The notes under the pieces were generated by a model that was given only the letters and a program-made list of their open reading frames with translations, did not search any database and was not told the origin of the DNA. The position numbers were made by a program, and so were the translations under genes. Of a stretch of DNA of 64,000 bases, positions 1-7,928 are shown piece after piece. Location: positions 620,001 to 684,000 of the forward strand of contig NZ_JBGGWB010000001.1 in assembly GCF_041321155.1 (NCBI RefSeq), in the 5' to 3' direction. The stretch's first letter is position 1; every line of letters begins with the position of its first letter. The DNA is from Sphingomonas sp. IW22 (lineage in GTDB: Bacteria > Pseudomonadota > Alphaproteobacteria > Sphingomonadales > Sphingomonadaceae).

Positions 1-303
1 GACGTCGATCGTCGCATCCGCATCGGTGGGCAAAGCGCCTTCGAATGCGATTTCAATCAAGGCGCGGCCGACACAGATCACTTGGGCGTTCGGCAGTAAC
101 TCGCGCACGCTGGCCGCGATATCGTTGATCAGCATATCGGCCCGCCGACATCCCAGAACGCGACGCAAGGCGGGGAAATTGCAGACCTCGGCCAGGATCA
201 TCAGCCGCCATGGCGCCAGCGCGCGCTGCACCAAACATGGCGTCGCCGACGCACGCGGCGCGTCATTAGGAATCGGATCGAGCGAAGGCACATCCAGCGA
301 CAT
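1..303 (-). CDS. Degenerate GGDEF-domain protein, N-terminal part (runs off window start)
   Basis: This partial gene gives 101 codons from an ATG at 303 down to base 1; an in-frame TAG lies just upstream of that ATG. Residues about 40-90 look like a degenerate GGDEF domain: a stretch reading LGCRRADMLINDIAASV occupies the place of the usual LGHxxGDxLLxxVA helix, and GRALIE stands where GG(D/E)EF would be. Such inactive GGDEF modules usually precede an EAL phosphodiesterase domain, which would lie outside the window. A cyclic-di-GMP turnover or binding role is therefore inference. A CtrA box sits about 100 bp upstream of the start and could serve this gene or the divergent micro-ORF. Confidence 0.55.
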   Translation of the reverse strand, partial: MSLDVPSLDPIPNDAPRASATPCLVQRALAPWRLMILAEVCNFPALRRVLGCRRADMLINDIAASVRELLPNAQVICVGRALIEIAFEGALPTDADATIDV

Positions 304-403
304 TGTGTCCAATCGCTAATCGCAAGCTCTTTCGAAGCGGTTAACTGCGCCTTTCCGGCACAACGGATTATCGCAAGGCAGCGACCTGCATCTTGTATCG
401 AGG

Positions 404-418
404 TTAATTTCGAATTAA
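404..418. promoter_or_regulatory. Perfect CtrA box, TTAA-N7-TTAA
   Basis: The sequence TTAATTTCGAATTAA matches the CtrA recognition consensus exactly and is the core of a 19-bp palindrome (402-420, GGTTAATT-TCG-AATTAACC). It lies between the divergent GGDEF-like gene (start 303) and the micro-ORF at 460, so CtrA could act on either side. A candidate minus-strand -10 (TACAAG) sits near 393-398. Binding is inferred from sequence only. Confidence 0.6.
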
Positions 419-459
419 CCATCTCTTCCGAGGCTTTGTTGCCTCTCAGGAGAAAAAAT

Positions 460-513
460 ATGTTCGACGTCCTGTTCCGGGAAACGTACAACGAGACGAT
501 CCGTCCGTTCTGA
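460..513 (+). CDS. 17-residue micro-ORF with strong Shine-Dalgarno
   Basis: The ORF encodes MFDVLFRETYNETIRPF, ending at TGA 511-513. AGGAG at 448-452 is followed by 7 nt and the ATG, which is better ribosome-binding spacing than most genes in the window. A small hairpin (GAGGC 430-434 / GCCTC 441-445) lies just before the SD, a CtrA box lies 42 bp upstream, and a 13-bp inverted repeat and an intrinsic terminator follow. It therefore looks like a self-contained short transcription unit. It is not obviously a leader peptide, because no same-strand gene follows and the next gene is convergent. No homologue is recognised. It could be a real microprotein, a regulatory uORF on an sRNA, or chance. 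Confidence 0.4.
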   Translation: MFDVLFRETYNETIRPF

Positions 514-522
514 TTGCCACGG

Positions 523-558
523 TCCGGATTGGCCGCGCGAACGCTCGGCCAATCCGGA
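523..558. repeat. 13-bp perfect inverted repeat after the micro-ORF
   Basis: TCCGGATTGGCCG (523-535) and CGGCCAATCCGGA (546-558) are exact reverse complements around a 10-nt loop. The repeat begins 9 nt after the stop of the 17-codon ORF. No T-run follows it, so it is not a classic terminator on its own. It may protect the 3' end of the transcript or act as an operator. Confidence 0.7.
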
Positions 559-580
559 TCTCTAGTGACGCACGAAGACG

Positions 581-608
581 AGCCCCCGCCCTGCGGGTGG
601 CTTTTTTG
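581..608 (+). terminator. Intrinsic terminator
   Basis: AGCC-CCCGC and GCGGG-(T)-GGCT pair around a CCT loop and are followed by six T residues. It closes the short plus-strand unit that holds the micro-ORF, just before the end of the convergent cinA-like gene at 635. Together with the inverted repeat at 523-558 it fills most of the 331-bp space between the flanking long genes. Confidence 0.7.
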
Positions 609-634
609 TTGTCCGCCGCTTTCGATGGAGCCGA

Positions 635-1408
635 TCAGATCCCGTCGGAGCCGACTGCGTAGCCGGCAACCTTCAGCCGTTCGGTCAGATCACTAAGGCA
701 CCGATCGACCGCGTCGGGATCGGCCCCGCGCACGACGAAATTGGCACCCACCCGCCCTTCGCGGAAAAAGGGATAGCTGCCGATCGCGACAGCCGCATCG
801 CAGCTCTCCCCGCGATGCTCCCGCTCAACCGCGCGCAGCAAATCTGCCACTTCGCTTTCCGGCACCCAGCAACCGACCGTGCGGCTGACAAGTGGCCGCC
901 CCCCTTCCAGCGTGCCGGTCAGTGCTTCCAGCATGCCAGCGGTGATGTGGGGAACGCCAGCGAGAATGAAGATATTGCCGTGCCGGATTCCCGGCGCGCC
1001 CGACATGCGATTCGGGATCAGGCCCGCCCCCTGCGGCACGCGCGCCATGCGAAGCCGCGCGTCGGTCAGGCCGCCGCGCGTTTCATAATGCGCTTCCAGC
1101 ATGGCGCGCGCCTCAGGGTGGACGACTACGGGCACGCCCAGCCCCTCGGCAATCGCATCGACAGTGATGTCGTCATGCGTCGGGCCGATCCCGCCGGTGG
1201 TGAAGCAATAGTCATATCGCGTGCGAAGCGTGTTCACCGCTTCGACAATGGCGGACGTCCGGTCGGCCACCATCCGCACCTCGGACAAGCGAATCCCCTG
1301 GACGTTCAGCCACACCGCCAACTGGGCGACATTCTTGTCCTGTGTCCGGCCGGACAGGATCTCATCGCCGATAACCGCAAGGCCGGCGGTCCAGATGCGT
1401 TCGCTCAT
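635..1408 (-). CDS. CinA-like molybdopterin-binding (MoCF_biosynth) domain protein
   Basis: The protein has 257 residues from the ATG at 1408 (MSERIW); a second in-frame ATG at 1420 would add four residues. It is a single MoaB/MogA/CinA-N type domain: VIGDEILSGRTQDKN near the N-terminus, TTGGIGPTHDD around residue 90 and the PGNPxx-like SGAPGIRHGNIFILAGVP segment around 150 are the family landmarks. It lacks the C-terminal nicotinamide-nucleotide amidohydrolase domain of full CinA, so it resembles the short CinA-N proteins common in alphaproteobacteria. It is divergent from map with about 65 bp between. The substrate is unknown; pyrophosphatase or nucleotide-processing activity is only a family-level guess. 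Confidence 0.85.
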   Translation of the reverse strand: MSERIWTAGLAVIGDEILSGRTQDKNVAQLAVWLNVQGIRLSEVRMVADRTSAIVEAVNTLRTRYDYCFTTGGIGPTHDDITVDAIAEGLGVPVVVHPEARAMLEAHYETRGGLTDARLRMARVPQGAGLIPNRMSGAPGIRHGNIFILAGVPHITAGMLEALTGTLEGGRPLVSRTVGCWVPESEVADLLRAVEREHRGESCDAAVAIGSYPFFREGRVGANFVVRGADPDAVDRCLSDLTERLKVAGYAVGSDGI

Positions 1409-1472
1409 GGCAAGGGGCATAGCGTGCGCCCCGGCCCTCGCAAAGTCCCGGCCAAAAGGCTATGTCACGGCG

Positions 1473-2300
1473 ATGACCGACTATGTGACCGTATCCCCCG
1501 ACGCCCCGCTGTCGCGCAGCGGCGCGATCCACCTTTATGGCCGCGATGCATTCGACGGTATGCACCGCGCGGGCCGTCTGGCCGCCCGGATCCTTGATGA
1601 AATCGTCCCGCTAATGGTGCCCGGCACCGAAACGCGCGTGATCGACGACGTGATCCGTGACAAGATGCTGGCGGGCGGCGCCGTGCCCGCGACGCTGGGC
1701 TATCGCGGCTATACGCACAGCTCGTGCATCTCGATCAATCATGTCGTCTGCCACGGAATTCCGTCGGACCGCGTGCTGAAGGACGGCGACATCGTGAATG
1801 TCGACGTGACCCCGCTGCTTGACGGGTGGCACGGCGACACCAGCCGCATGTACCTGATCGGGGATGTCGGGCTGAAAGCGCGGCGGCTGGTCGAGGTGAC
1901 ATATGAATGCCTGATGCTTGGTATCGAGCAGGCACGACCCGGCAATACGATGGGCGATGTCGCACATGCCATTCAGCGTCATGCCGAAAAGCACCGTTAT
2001 GGCGTGGTGCGCGATTTCTGCGGCCACGGCGTCGGCCGCCTTTTCCACGACGCACCGGAAGTCGTGCATGTCGGCCGCCCCGGCACCGGCCCGGAGCTGC
2101 GCCCCGGCATGATCTTCACCATCGAACCGATGATCAATATCGGCCGCCCGGACGTGAAGGTGCTGGACGATGGCTGGACGGCAGTGACGCGCGACCGCAG
2201 CCTGTCGGCGCAATTCGAACATTCGATCGGGATTACCGAGGATGGGTGCGAGATCTTCACGCTCAGCCCCGGCGGGTTGCATCAACCCCCCTATGCCTGA
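1473..2300 (+). CDS. map: Methionine aminopeptidase, type I
   Basis: The protein has 275 residues and removes N-terminal Met from nascent proteins in the cytoplasm. Features seen are the type I signature region (INHVVCHGIPSDRVLKDGDIVNVDVT), the metal ligands in NVDVTPLLDGWHGDTSRM, the histidine in CGHGVGRLFHDAPEVVH and the glutamates in FTIEPMI and SAQFEHSIGIT. The start at 1473 (MTDYVTV) is preferred because the longer reading frame runs back through the divergent cinA-like gene. An AAAAGG stretch lies about 12 nt upstream. Two hairpins follow the stop (2315-2335 and 2357-2392). The length is typical for the family. Confidence 0.95.
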   Translation: MTDYVTVSPDAPLSRSGAIHLYGRDAFDGMHRAGRLAARILDEIVPLMVPGTETRVIDDVIRDKMLAGGAVPATLGYRGYTHSSCISINHVVCHGIPSDRVLKDGDIVNVDVTPLLDGWHGDTSRMYLIGDVGLKARRLVEVTYECLMLGIEQARPGNTMGDVAHAIQRHAEKHRYGVVRDFCGHGVGRLFHDAPEVVHVGRPGTGPELRPGMIFTIEPMINIGRPDVKVLDDGWTAVTRDRSLSAQFEHSIGITEDGCEIFTLSPGGLHQPPYA

Positions 2301-2310
2301 TCGCGGCTGA

Positions 2311-2826
<516 letters not shown>

Positions 2827-2846
2827 CGTCGCGGTTTGACGCGACG
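2827..2846. repeat. Inverted repeat in glnB-glnA spacer
   Basis: CGTCGCG and CGCGACG flank GTTTGA directly after the glnB stop, giving a 7-bp stem without a T-run. It may lower read-through from glnB into glnA or set the 3' end of a glnB-only mRNA. A possible -35 (TTGACG) overlaps its loop and right arm. Confidence 0.4.
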
Positions 2847-2930
2847 CAGCAAACGCGCTTTGGTAAAAACAACCGCGACATTTCCTTGCGTGATTCGCGC
2901 AGCCGACTTTGTGAAACGAAAGGGACTTTA

Positions 2931-4343
2931 ATGGCCACCGACGCCGGCACCATTCTGAAGCGTATCAAGGACGAGGAAATCGAGTGGGTCGACCTGCGTT
3001 TCACCGATCCCAAGGGCAAGTGGCAGCACCTGTCGATGGTCGCGTCGAGCCTGGATGAAGACCAGCTGACCGACGGCCTGATGTTTGACGGCTCCTCGAT
3101 CGAGGGCTGGAAGGCGATCAACGAATCGGACATGGTGCTGAAGCCCGATCTGGACGCGGTCTATACCGATCCGTTCTCGGCCACGCCGATGCTGATCCTG
3201 TTCTGCGACGTGGTCGAGCCGTCGACCGGCGAACTTTACGCCCGCGACCCGCGTTCGACCGCGAAGCGCGCCGAGGCATATGTGAAGACCACCGGCATCG
3301 GCGACACCGTCTATGTCGGCCCCGAAGCCGAATTCTTCATGTTCGACGACGTGCGGTTCGAGAACACCTATTCGTCGAGCTATTACAAGATCGACGACAT
3401 CGAGCTGCCGGGCAATTCGTCCAAGGAATATGAAGGCGGCAATATGGGCCACCGCCCGCGCGCCAAGGGCGGTTACTTCCCCGTCGCGCCGGTCGACTCG
3501 GCCGTCGACATCCGTGGCGAGATGGTTTCGACCATGCTCGAAATGGGCCTGCCGTGCGACAAGCATCACCACGAAGTCGCCGCCGCGCAGCACGAACTGG
3601 GTCTGACATTCGGCACGCTGACCGAAACCGCCGACCGTATGCAGATCTACAAGTATGTCGTGCATCAGGTCGCCCATGCCTATGGCAAGTCGGCCACCTT
3701 CATGCCCAAGCCGATCAAGGACGATAACGGCTCTGGCATGCACACCCACTTCTCGATCTGGGAAGGCAAGACGCCGCTGTTCGCCGGCGACGGTTATGCC
3801 GGCCTGTCGGACACCTGCCTCTACTTCATCGGCGGCGTCATCAAGCACGCCCGCGCGCTGAACGCCTTCACCAACCCGACCACCAACAGCTACAAGCGTC
3901 TGGTGCCGGGCTTTGAAGCGCCGGTGCTGCTGGCCTATTCGTCGCGCAACCGTTCGGCTTCGTGCCGCATCCCGTACGGCACGGGTGCCAAGTCGAAGCG
4001 CGTCGAATTCCGTTTCCCCGACGCGATGGCCAACCCGTATCTGTGCTATGCCGCGATCCTGATGGCTGGTCTGGACGGCATCCAGAACAAGATCCATCCG
4101 GGTGAGGCGATGGACAAGAACCTGTACGACCTGCCGCCCGCCGAGCTGGTGAACGTGCCGACCGTGTGCGGATCGCTGCGCGAAGCACTGGTGGCGCTGC
4201 AGGAAGATTACGAGTTCCTGCTGAAGGGCGACGTGTTCACCAAGGACCAGATCGAAGCCTATGCCGAGATCAAGTGGGCCGACGTGATCCGTTTCGAAAC
4301 GACCCCCAGCCCGGTCGAATACGACATGTATTATTCGTCGTAA
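2931..4343 (+). CDS. glnA: Glutamine synthetase, type I
   Basis: The protein has 470 residues and performs ATP-dependent ligation of ammonia to glutamate in the cytoplasm as a dodecamer. The start at 2931 ([11 protein letters not shown]) follows GAAAGGGA at 9-nt spacing. Seen are the N-terminal beta-grasp with [10 protein letters not shown], metal-ligand segments [11 protein letters not shown] and [11 protein letters not shown], the ATP-site region [16 protein letters not shown], and the adenylylation tyrosine at residue 399 in NLYDLPPAE. The enzyme is thus expected to be controlled by GlnE-type adenylylation under PII/GlnD. A strong terminator follows 24 bp after the stop. Confidence 0.98.
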   Translation: MATDAGTILKRIKDEEIEWVDLRFTDPKGKWQHLSMVASSLDEDQLTDGLMFDGSSIEGWKAINESDMVLKPDLDAVYTDPFSATPMLILFCDVVEPSTGELYARDPRSTAKRAEAYVKTTGIGDTVYVGPEAEFFMFDDVRFENTYSSSYYKIDDIELPGNSSKEYEGGNMGHRPRAKGGYFPVAPVDSAVDIRGEMVSTMLEMGLPCDKHHHEVAAAQHELGLTFGTLTETADRMQIYKYVVHQVAHAYGKSATFMPKPIKDDNGSGMHTHFSIWEGKTPLFAGDGYAGLSDTCLYFIGGVIKHARALNAFTNPTTNSYKRLVPGFEAPVLLAYSSRNRSASCRIPYGTGAKSKRVEFRFPDAMANPYLCYAAILMAGLDGIQNKIHPGEAMDKNLYDLPPAELVNVPTVCGSLREALVALQEDYEFLLKGDVFTKDQIEAYAEIKWADVIRFETTPSPVEYDMYYSS

Positions 4344-4367
4344 TCCTTCGCGGTTTTGATGCGAATT

Positions 4368-4401
4368 GGGGCGCCCGGCCATTGGTCGGGCGCCCCTTTT
4401 C
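4368..4401 (+). terminator. Intrinsic terminator of glnA
   Basis: GGGGCGCCCG (4368-4377) and CGGGCGCCCC (4387-4396) form a perfect 10-bp stem around a 9-nt loop, followed by TTTT. It ends the glnB-glnA unit. Confidence 0.9.
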
Positions 4402-4469
4402 GCATCCATCGGGAACCGCATGTCCCCCTCGCCCCTTTGATGTTCGAACGCAGCAAAGGAAGGTCGGGC

Positions 4470-4925
4470 ATGGACAAGCGCAGGGCAGCAATGATCGGCG
4501 GCATCGTCGCGGGTGTGGTGACGACGGCGGTGATGTGGGGCGGGCGCAAGTCCGGCATGCTGGGCAAGACGCTGGACCGCGACGCAGTGGACTGGATCGA
4601 CCGCAACACCGGGTCGCGCGACGCCATCGGTAACGTTGGCACCAGCCTGATTGAATTCGGCAATCATCTGGGCGCGTCAGCGGCGTTCGGCCGCCTTTAT
4701 GCCGAATTGCGGGACTATTTCCCCGACATGCCGCCGGCCGCGCTGGGCGCGCTGTTCGGCACGGTTCTGTATGTCGTGAATATTGCAGGCATCGCGCCGC
4801 TGCTGGGCATTACCGAGGGTGAGGTCGAAGCCGGGCCGCGCAAGGCTGGGGAGCGCTGGATGCTTCACATCGTGCAATCGGTCGTCACAGCGATGGTCGC
4901 GGAACGGTTGTCCGACGACGAATAG
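4470..4925 (+). CDS. Conserved hypothetical membrane-associated protein
   Basis: The protein has 151 residues with an AAGGAAGG ribosome-binding site before MDKRRAAM. The first 25 residues are a basic start plus a hydrophobic stretch (IGGIVAGVVTTAVMWGG) that looks like a membrane anchor, and a second hydrophobic stretch lies around residues 85-105 (ALGALFGTVLYVVNIAGIAPLLG). No family is recognised. It is separated from glnA by a terminator and lies 40 bp before the M20 peptidase gene on the same strand, so it may share a transcript with that gene. Confidence 0.7.
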   Translation: MDKRRAAMIGGIVAGVVTTAVMWGGRKSGMLGKTLDRDAVDWIDRNTGSRDAIGNVGTSLIEFGNHLGASAAFGRLYAELRDYFPDMPPAALGALFGTVLYVVNIAGIAPLLGITEGEVEAGPRKAGERWMLHIVQSVVTAMVAERLSDDE

Positions 4926-4965
4926 CTGCTTGGCAGGGGGAGCGCCGCTGGCCTAGCCTGTCGCC

Positions 4966-6270
4966 ATGCTCAAACCGCTCCTCGCCGCCGCGCTCATCAC
5001 CCTGCCCCTGCCTGCTATCGCTCAGACGGCTCCGCAACTGGCTGCCATGCGGAAGGCCGTAAGCGCGGACGCGACGCGCAACGAGGCGCTGTTGGAACGG
5101 CTGGTCGTCCAGAATTCGGGCACGCTGAACCTTGAAGGCGTAAAGGCTGTCGGCGAGCTGATGCGCGCCGAGCTTGAGCCGCTGGGCTTTGCGATCGAGT
5201 GGGTAGATCAGTCGGCGGTGGGCCGCGCCGGCCATCTGGTAGCGCGGCATCAGGGCAATGGACGCGGCAAGCGGCTGTTGCTGATCGGCCATCTGGACAC
5301 CGTGTTCGAACCGTCTGCGCCCTTTACCGGCTTCAAGCGAGAGGGGCGCCGTGCGATCGGTCCCGGCGTGGGCGACGACAAGGGCGGCATGGTCGTGATC
5401 GTCGGCGCGCTGCGTGCCATGCAGGCGGCGGGAACGCTGAAGGATGCCGATATCACCGTTTATCTGACCGGCGATGAGGAGCGGTCGGGCCGCCCGACCG
5501 ATCAGGCGCGCGCCGATCTGATCGAAGCAGCCAGGGCCAGCGATATCGCGCTGGAATATGAAGGGCTGGCGGTGGAAAATGGCCGCGAATTCGGCACCGT
5601 CGCGCGGCGCAGTTCGACAAGCTGGGAATTGCGGACCAGTGGCGTGACCGGCCATTCCAGCGGCATTTTCAACGAAGCGCTTGGCTATGGCGCGGTTTAC
5701 GAACTGGCGCGCATCCTGGACGGGTTTCGGCGGGAACTGCCCGAACCCAATCTGACCTATAATGTCGGGGTCATGGCGGGCGGCACGCCCGCAGCCATCG
5801 ACGCCGCCGGAGTTTCGGTTACCGCATCGGGCAAAACCAATATCGTTGCCGAAACTGCCATCGCGCGCGGCGACCTTCGCACACTCACACCCGAACAGGA
5901 CGCAAGGGTGCGCGCGCGGATGGCCGAGATCGTTGCCAAGCACCTGCCCCGAACGGAGGCGACACTGACCTTTTTTGACGGCATGCCGCCCATGCCCCCG
6001 AGCGATGGTAATCGCGCGCTGCTGGCGACGCTCAACGCCGTGAACCGCGATCTGGGGCTGGCACAGATGCCCGAATATGACCCCGCCCGGCGCGGGGCGG
6101 CCGATTCGGGCTGGGTCGCGGCCATCGTACCCACGCTGGCAGGACTGGGGCCGGTGGGCGGCAAGGCGCATGCGGAGGGCGAGTGGCTGGACCTGGACAG
6201 CCTTGAGCGACAGGCGCTGCGTAACGCAGCGTTCCTGACGCGGCTGTCGATGGAACCACGCGGACGCTGA
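4966..6270 (+). CDS. Exported M20 family metallopeptidase (glutamate carboxypeptidase-like)
   Basis: The protein has 434 residues with a clear signal peptide ending in AIAQ (residues 1-20), so it acts in the periplasm. M20 landmarks are GHLDTVF (His109, Asp111), GPGVGDDKGG (metal-bridging Asp near 137), GDEERSG (catalytic/ligand Glu about 171-172) and a dimerisation-domain motif TGHSSG. The arrangement resembles carboxypeptidase G2 and related enzymes that release C-terminal glutamate or other amino acids. The exact substrate cannot be read from sequence. No SD is obvious at the start. A flavodoxin-like gene follows 36 bp later on the same strand. Confidence 0.88.
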   Translation: MLKPLLAAALITLPLPAIAQTAPQLAAMRKAVSADATRNEALLERLVVQNSGTLNLEGVKAVGELMRAELEPLGFAIEWVDQSAVGRAGHLVARHQGNGRGKRLLLIGHLDTVFEPSAPFTGFKREGRRAIGPGVGDDKGGMVVIVGALRAMQAAGTLKDADITVYLTGDEERSGRPTDQARADLIEAARASDIALEYEGLAVENGREFGTVARRSSTSWELRTSGVTGHSSGIFNEALGYGAVYELARILDGFRRELPEPNLTYNVGVMAGGTPAAIDAAGVSVTASGKTNIVAETAIARGDLRTLTPEQDARVRARMAEIVAKHLPRTEATLTFFDGMPPMPPSDGNRALLATLNAVNRDLGLAQMPEYDPARRGAADSGWVAAIVPTLAGLGPVGGKAHAEGEWLDLDSLERQALRNAAFLTRLSMEPRGR

Positions 6271-6306
6271 ACAGTCCTCTCGTCTCCCGCCCGACAGGAG
6301 ACAGAA

Positions 6307-6915
6307 ATGGCACTCACCGCCCTTGCCCTGAATTGCTCGCTGAAAGCCGATGCGAGCAAGGAATCGTCGACCGACGCGATGATCGCGGTACTGGCCGATG
6401 CCTTTTCCAGGCATGACGTGACAATCAGCGAAACGATCCGCGTCGCCGCCCACGACGTGAAGCCCGGCGTCAGCAGCGACGAGGGCGATGGCGACGAGTG
6501 GCCCGCGATCCGCGAAAAGATCCTCGCCGCCGATATTCTGATCTTCGGCGGCCCGATCTGGATGGGTCAGATCGGCAGCGTCGCCAAGCGCGTGCTGGAG
6601 CGGCTGGACGCCTTTCTGAGCGAAACCGACGATCAGGGACGGATGCCCAGCTATTCCAAGGTCGCCGTCGCCGCGATCGTGGGGAACGAGGACGGCGCCC
6701 ATTGGTCGTCGGCACAGCTGTTCCAGTCACTGAACGATGTCGGCTTCACCATCCCCGCCGTCGCCGCATGTTATTGGATTGGCGAGGCAATGGGATCGAC
6801 CGATTTCAAGGACTTGGACGAAACACCTGAGGCTGTGACAAAGACTGCGAAGATGGTCGCCAGCAACGCCGCCCATCTCGCACAGCTTTTGAAGAACGCA
6901 CCCTATCCAGGTTGA
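6307..6915 (+). CDS. Flavodoxin-like fold NAD(P)H-dependent oxidoreductase
   Basis: The protein has 202 residues with AGGAGA 7 nt upstream of the ATG. The N-terminus ALNCSLK corresponds to the FMN phosphate loop of the NADPH-dependent FMN reductase / WrbA superfamily, and FGGPIWMGQIGSVAKRVLERLD is the typical flavin-contacting segment around residues 80-100. The family reduces flavins, quinones or azo compounds. It ends 10 bp from the convergent quinone oxidoreductase gene. The substrate is not predictable. Confidence 0.85.
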   Translation: MALTALALNCSLKADASKESSTDAMIAVLADAFSRHDVTISETIRVAAHDVKPGVSSDEGDGDEWPAIREKILAADILIFGGPIWMGQIGSVAKRVLERLDAFLSETDDQGRMPSYSKVAVAAIVGNEDGAHWSSAQLFQSLNDVGFTIPAVAACYWIGEAMGSTDFKDLDETPEAVTKTAKMVASNAAHLAQLLKNAPYPG

Positions 6916-6924
6916 ACAATGCCG

Positions 6925-7899
6925 TTATGGAAGGAGGACGGTGCTGCCGATGGTGGTGCCGGCCTCCAGCTCCTCATGCGCTTCCGCCACGGCTTCCAGA
7001 GGAAAACGCTGGCCGATTTCGGCGCTGATCGACCCGTCGCGCAACCGGGCGAATACCGCATCGGCATAACGCTGCCGCGCCTCAGCCGTCGTTGCATAAT
7101 GGTAGAGTGTGGGCCGCGTGACGAACAGCGAGCCCTTGGCCGCCAGGGTTGCCAGATCGACGCCGGTTACCGGTCCGCTGGCATTGCCATAGCTGACGAT
7201 CAGGCCGCGCGGGCTGGCGCTGTCGAGGGAGGCCTGCCACGTCGCGGCGCCCACGCCGTCGATGACCACCGGCACACCCGCGCCATCGGTCAGTTCACGC
7301 ACGCGTGCGGCGATGTCCTGTGACTTGTGGATGATGATATGATCGGCTCCGGCAGCGCGGGCGCGCTCGCCCTTTGCCTCGCTGCCGACGACGCCGATCA
7401 CCTGTGCGCCGACCGCCTTGAGCCAGCCGCACAGCAACAGCCCCACGCCGCCCGCCGCGCCATAAACCAGCACCGTCTGCCCGGGCTGAACCCGCGCGCA
7501 ATCCTCCACTAGGCAGGCGGCGGTCGCGCCCTTGAGCATAAGGGCCGCGGCTTGTTCGTCGCTGACATCGTGCGGCAGGCGGATCAGCTGATCGGCGGCG
7601 ACGGTCCGGTGCGTGGCATAAGCGCCGCGCGTGGTGAAGGTGCCGACCCGGTCGCCCACGGAAACGCCATCAACCCCCGCGCCCAGCGCCTCGACCACGC
7701 CTGTGCCCTCGGTCCCCAGCACGGCGGGCAGATCGACGGGATACAGGCCGGAGCGGTGATAGGTGTCGATATAGTTCAGGCCGATTGCCGTGGTCCGCAA
7801 GCGAACCTCCCCCGGCCCCGGTTCGGGCAATGGCGTGCCGACGAACTGAAAGACGTCGGGGCCGCCGGTGCGGTCGATACGCTGGACATGGGTCTGCAT
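6925..7899 (-). CDS. Quinone oxidoreductase (zinc-independent MDR family)
   Basis: The protein has 324 residues from the ATG at 7899 (MQTHVQRI), preceded by AAGGAG at 8-nt spacing; the longer frame is not needed. It is an MDR-family NADPH:quinone reductase like QorA: an N-terminal GroES-like domain with GLNYIDTYHRSGLYP, GTEGTGVVEA, then a Rossmann fold with VYGAAGGVGLLLCGW around 145. The zinc ligands of alcohol dehydrogenases are absent. It lies 29 bp downstream of tamB on the same strand and may be the last gene of the transporter-tamA-tamB unit. Confidence 0.92.
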   Translation of the reverse strand: MQTHVQRIDRTGGPDVFQFVGTPLPEPGPGEVRLRTTAIGLNYIDTYHRSGLYPVDLPAVLGTEGTGVVEALGAGVDGVSVGDRVGTFTTRGAYATHRTVAADQLIRLPHDVSDEQAAALMLKGATAACLVEDCARVQPGQTVLVYGAAGGVGLLLCGWLKAVGAQVIGVVGSEAKGERARAAGADHIIIHKSQDIAARVRELTDGAGVPVVIDGVGAATWQASLDSASPRGLIVSYGNASGPVTGVDLATLAAKGSLFVTRPTLYHYATTAEARQRYADAVFARLRDGSISAEIGQRFPLEAVAEAHEELEAGTTIGSTVLLP

Positions 7900-7928
7900 G
7901 GTCGCTCTCCTTGGATCGCCACTATAGC

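Noticed and set aside
2928..4667. 579-codon open frame antisense to glnA
   Set aside because: It spans the glnA coding region and its terminator; the composition is that of a shadow frame.
4885..6702. 605-codon minus-strand frame across the M20 peptidase and flavodoxin genes
   Set aside because: It crosses two well-supported plus-strand genes and has no family resemblance.
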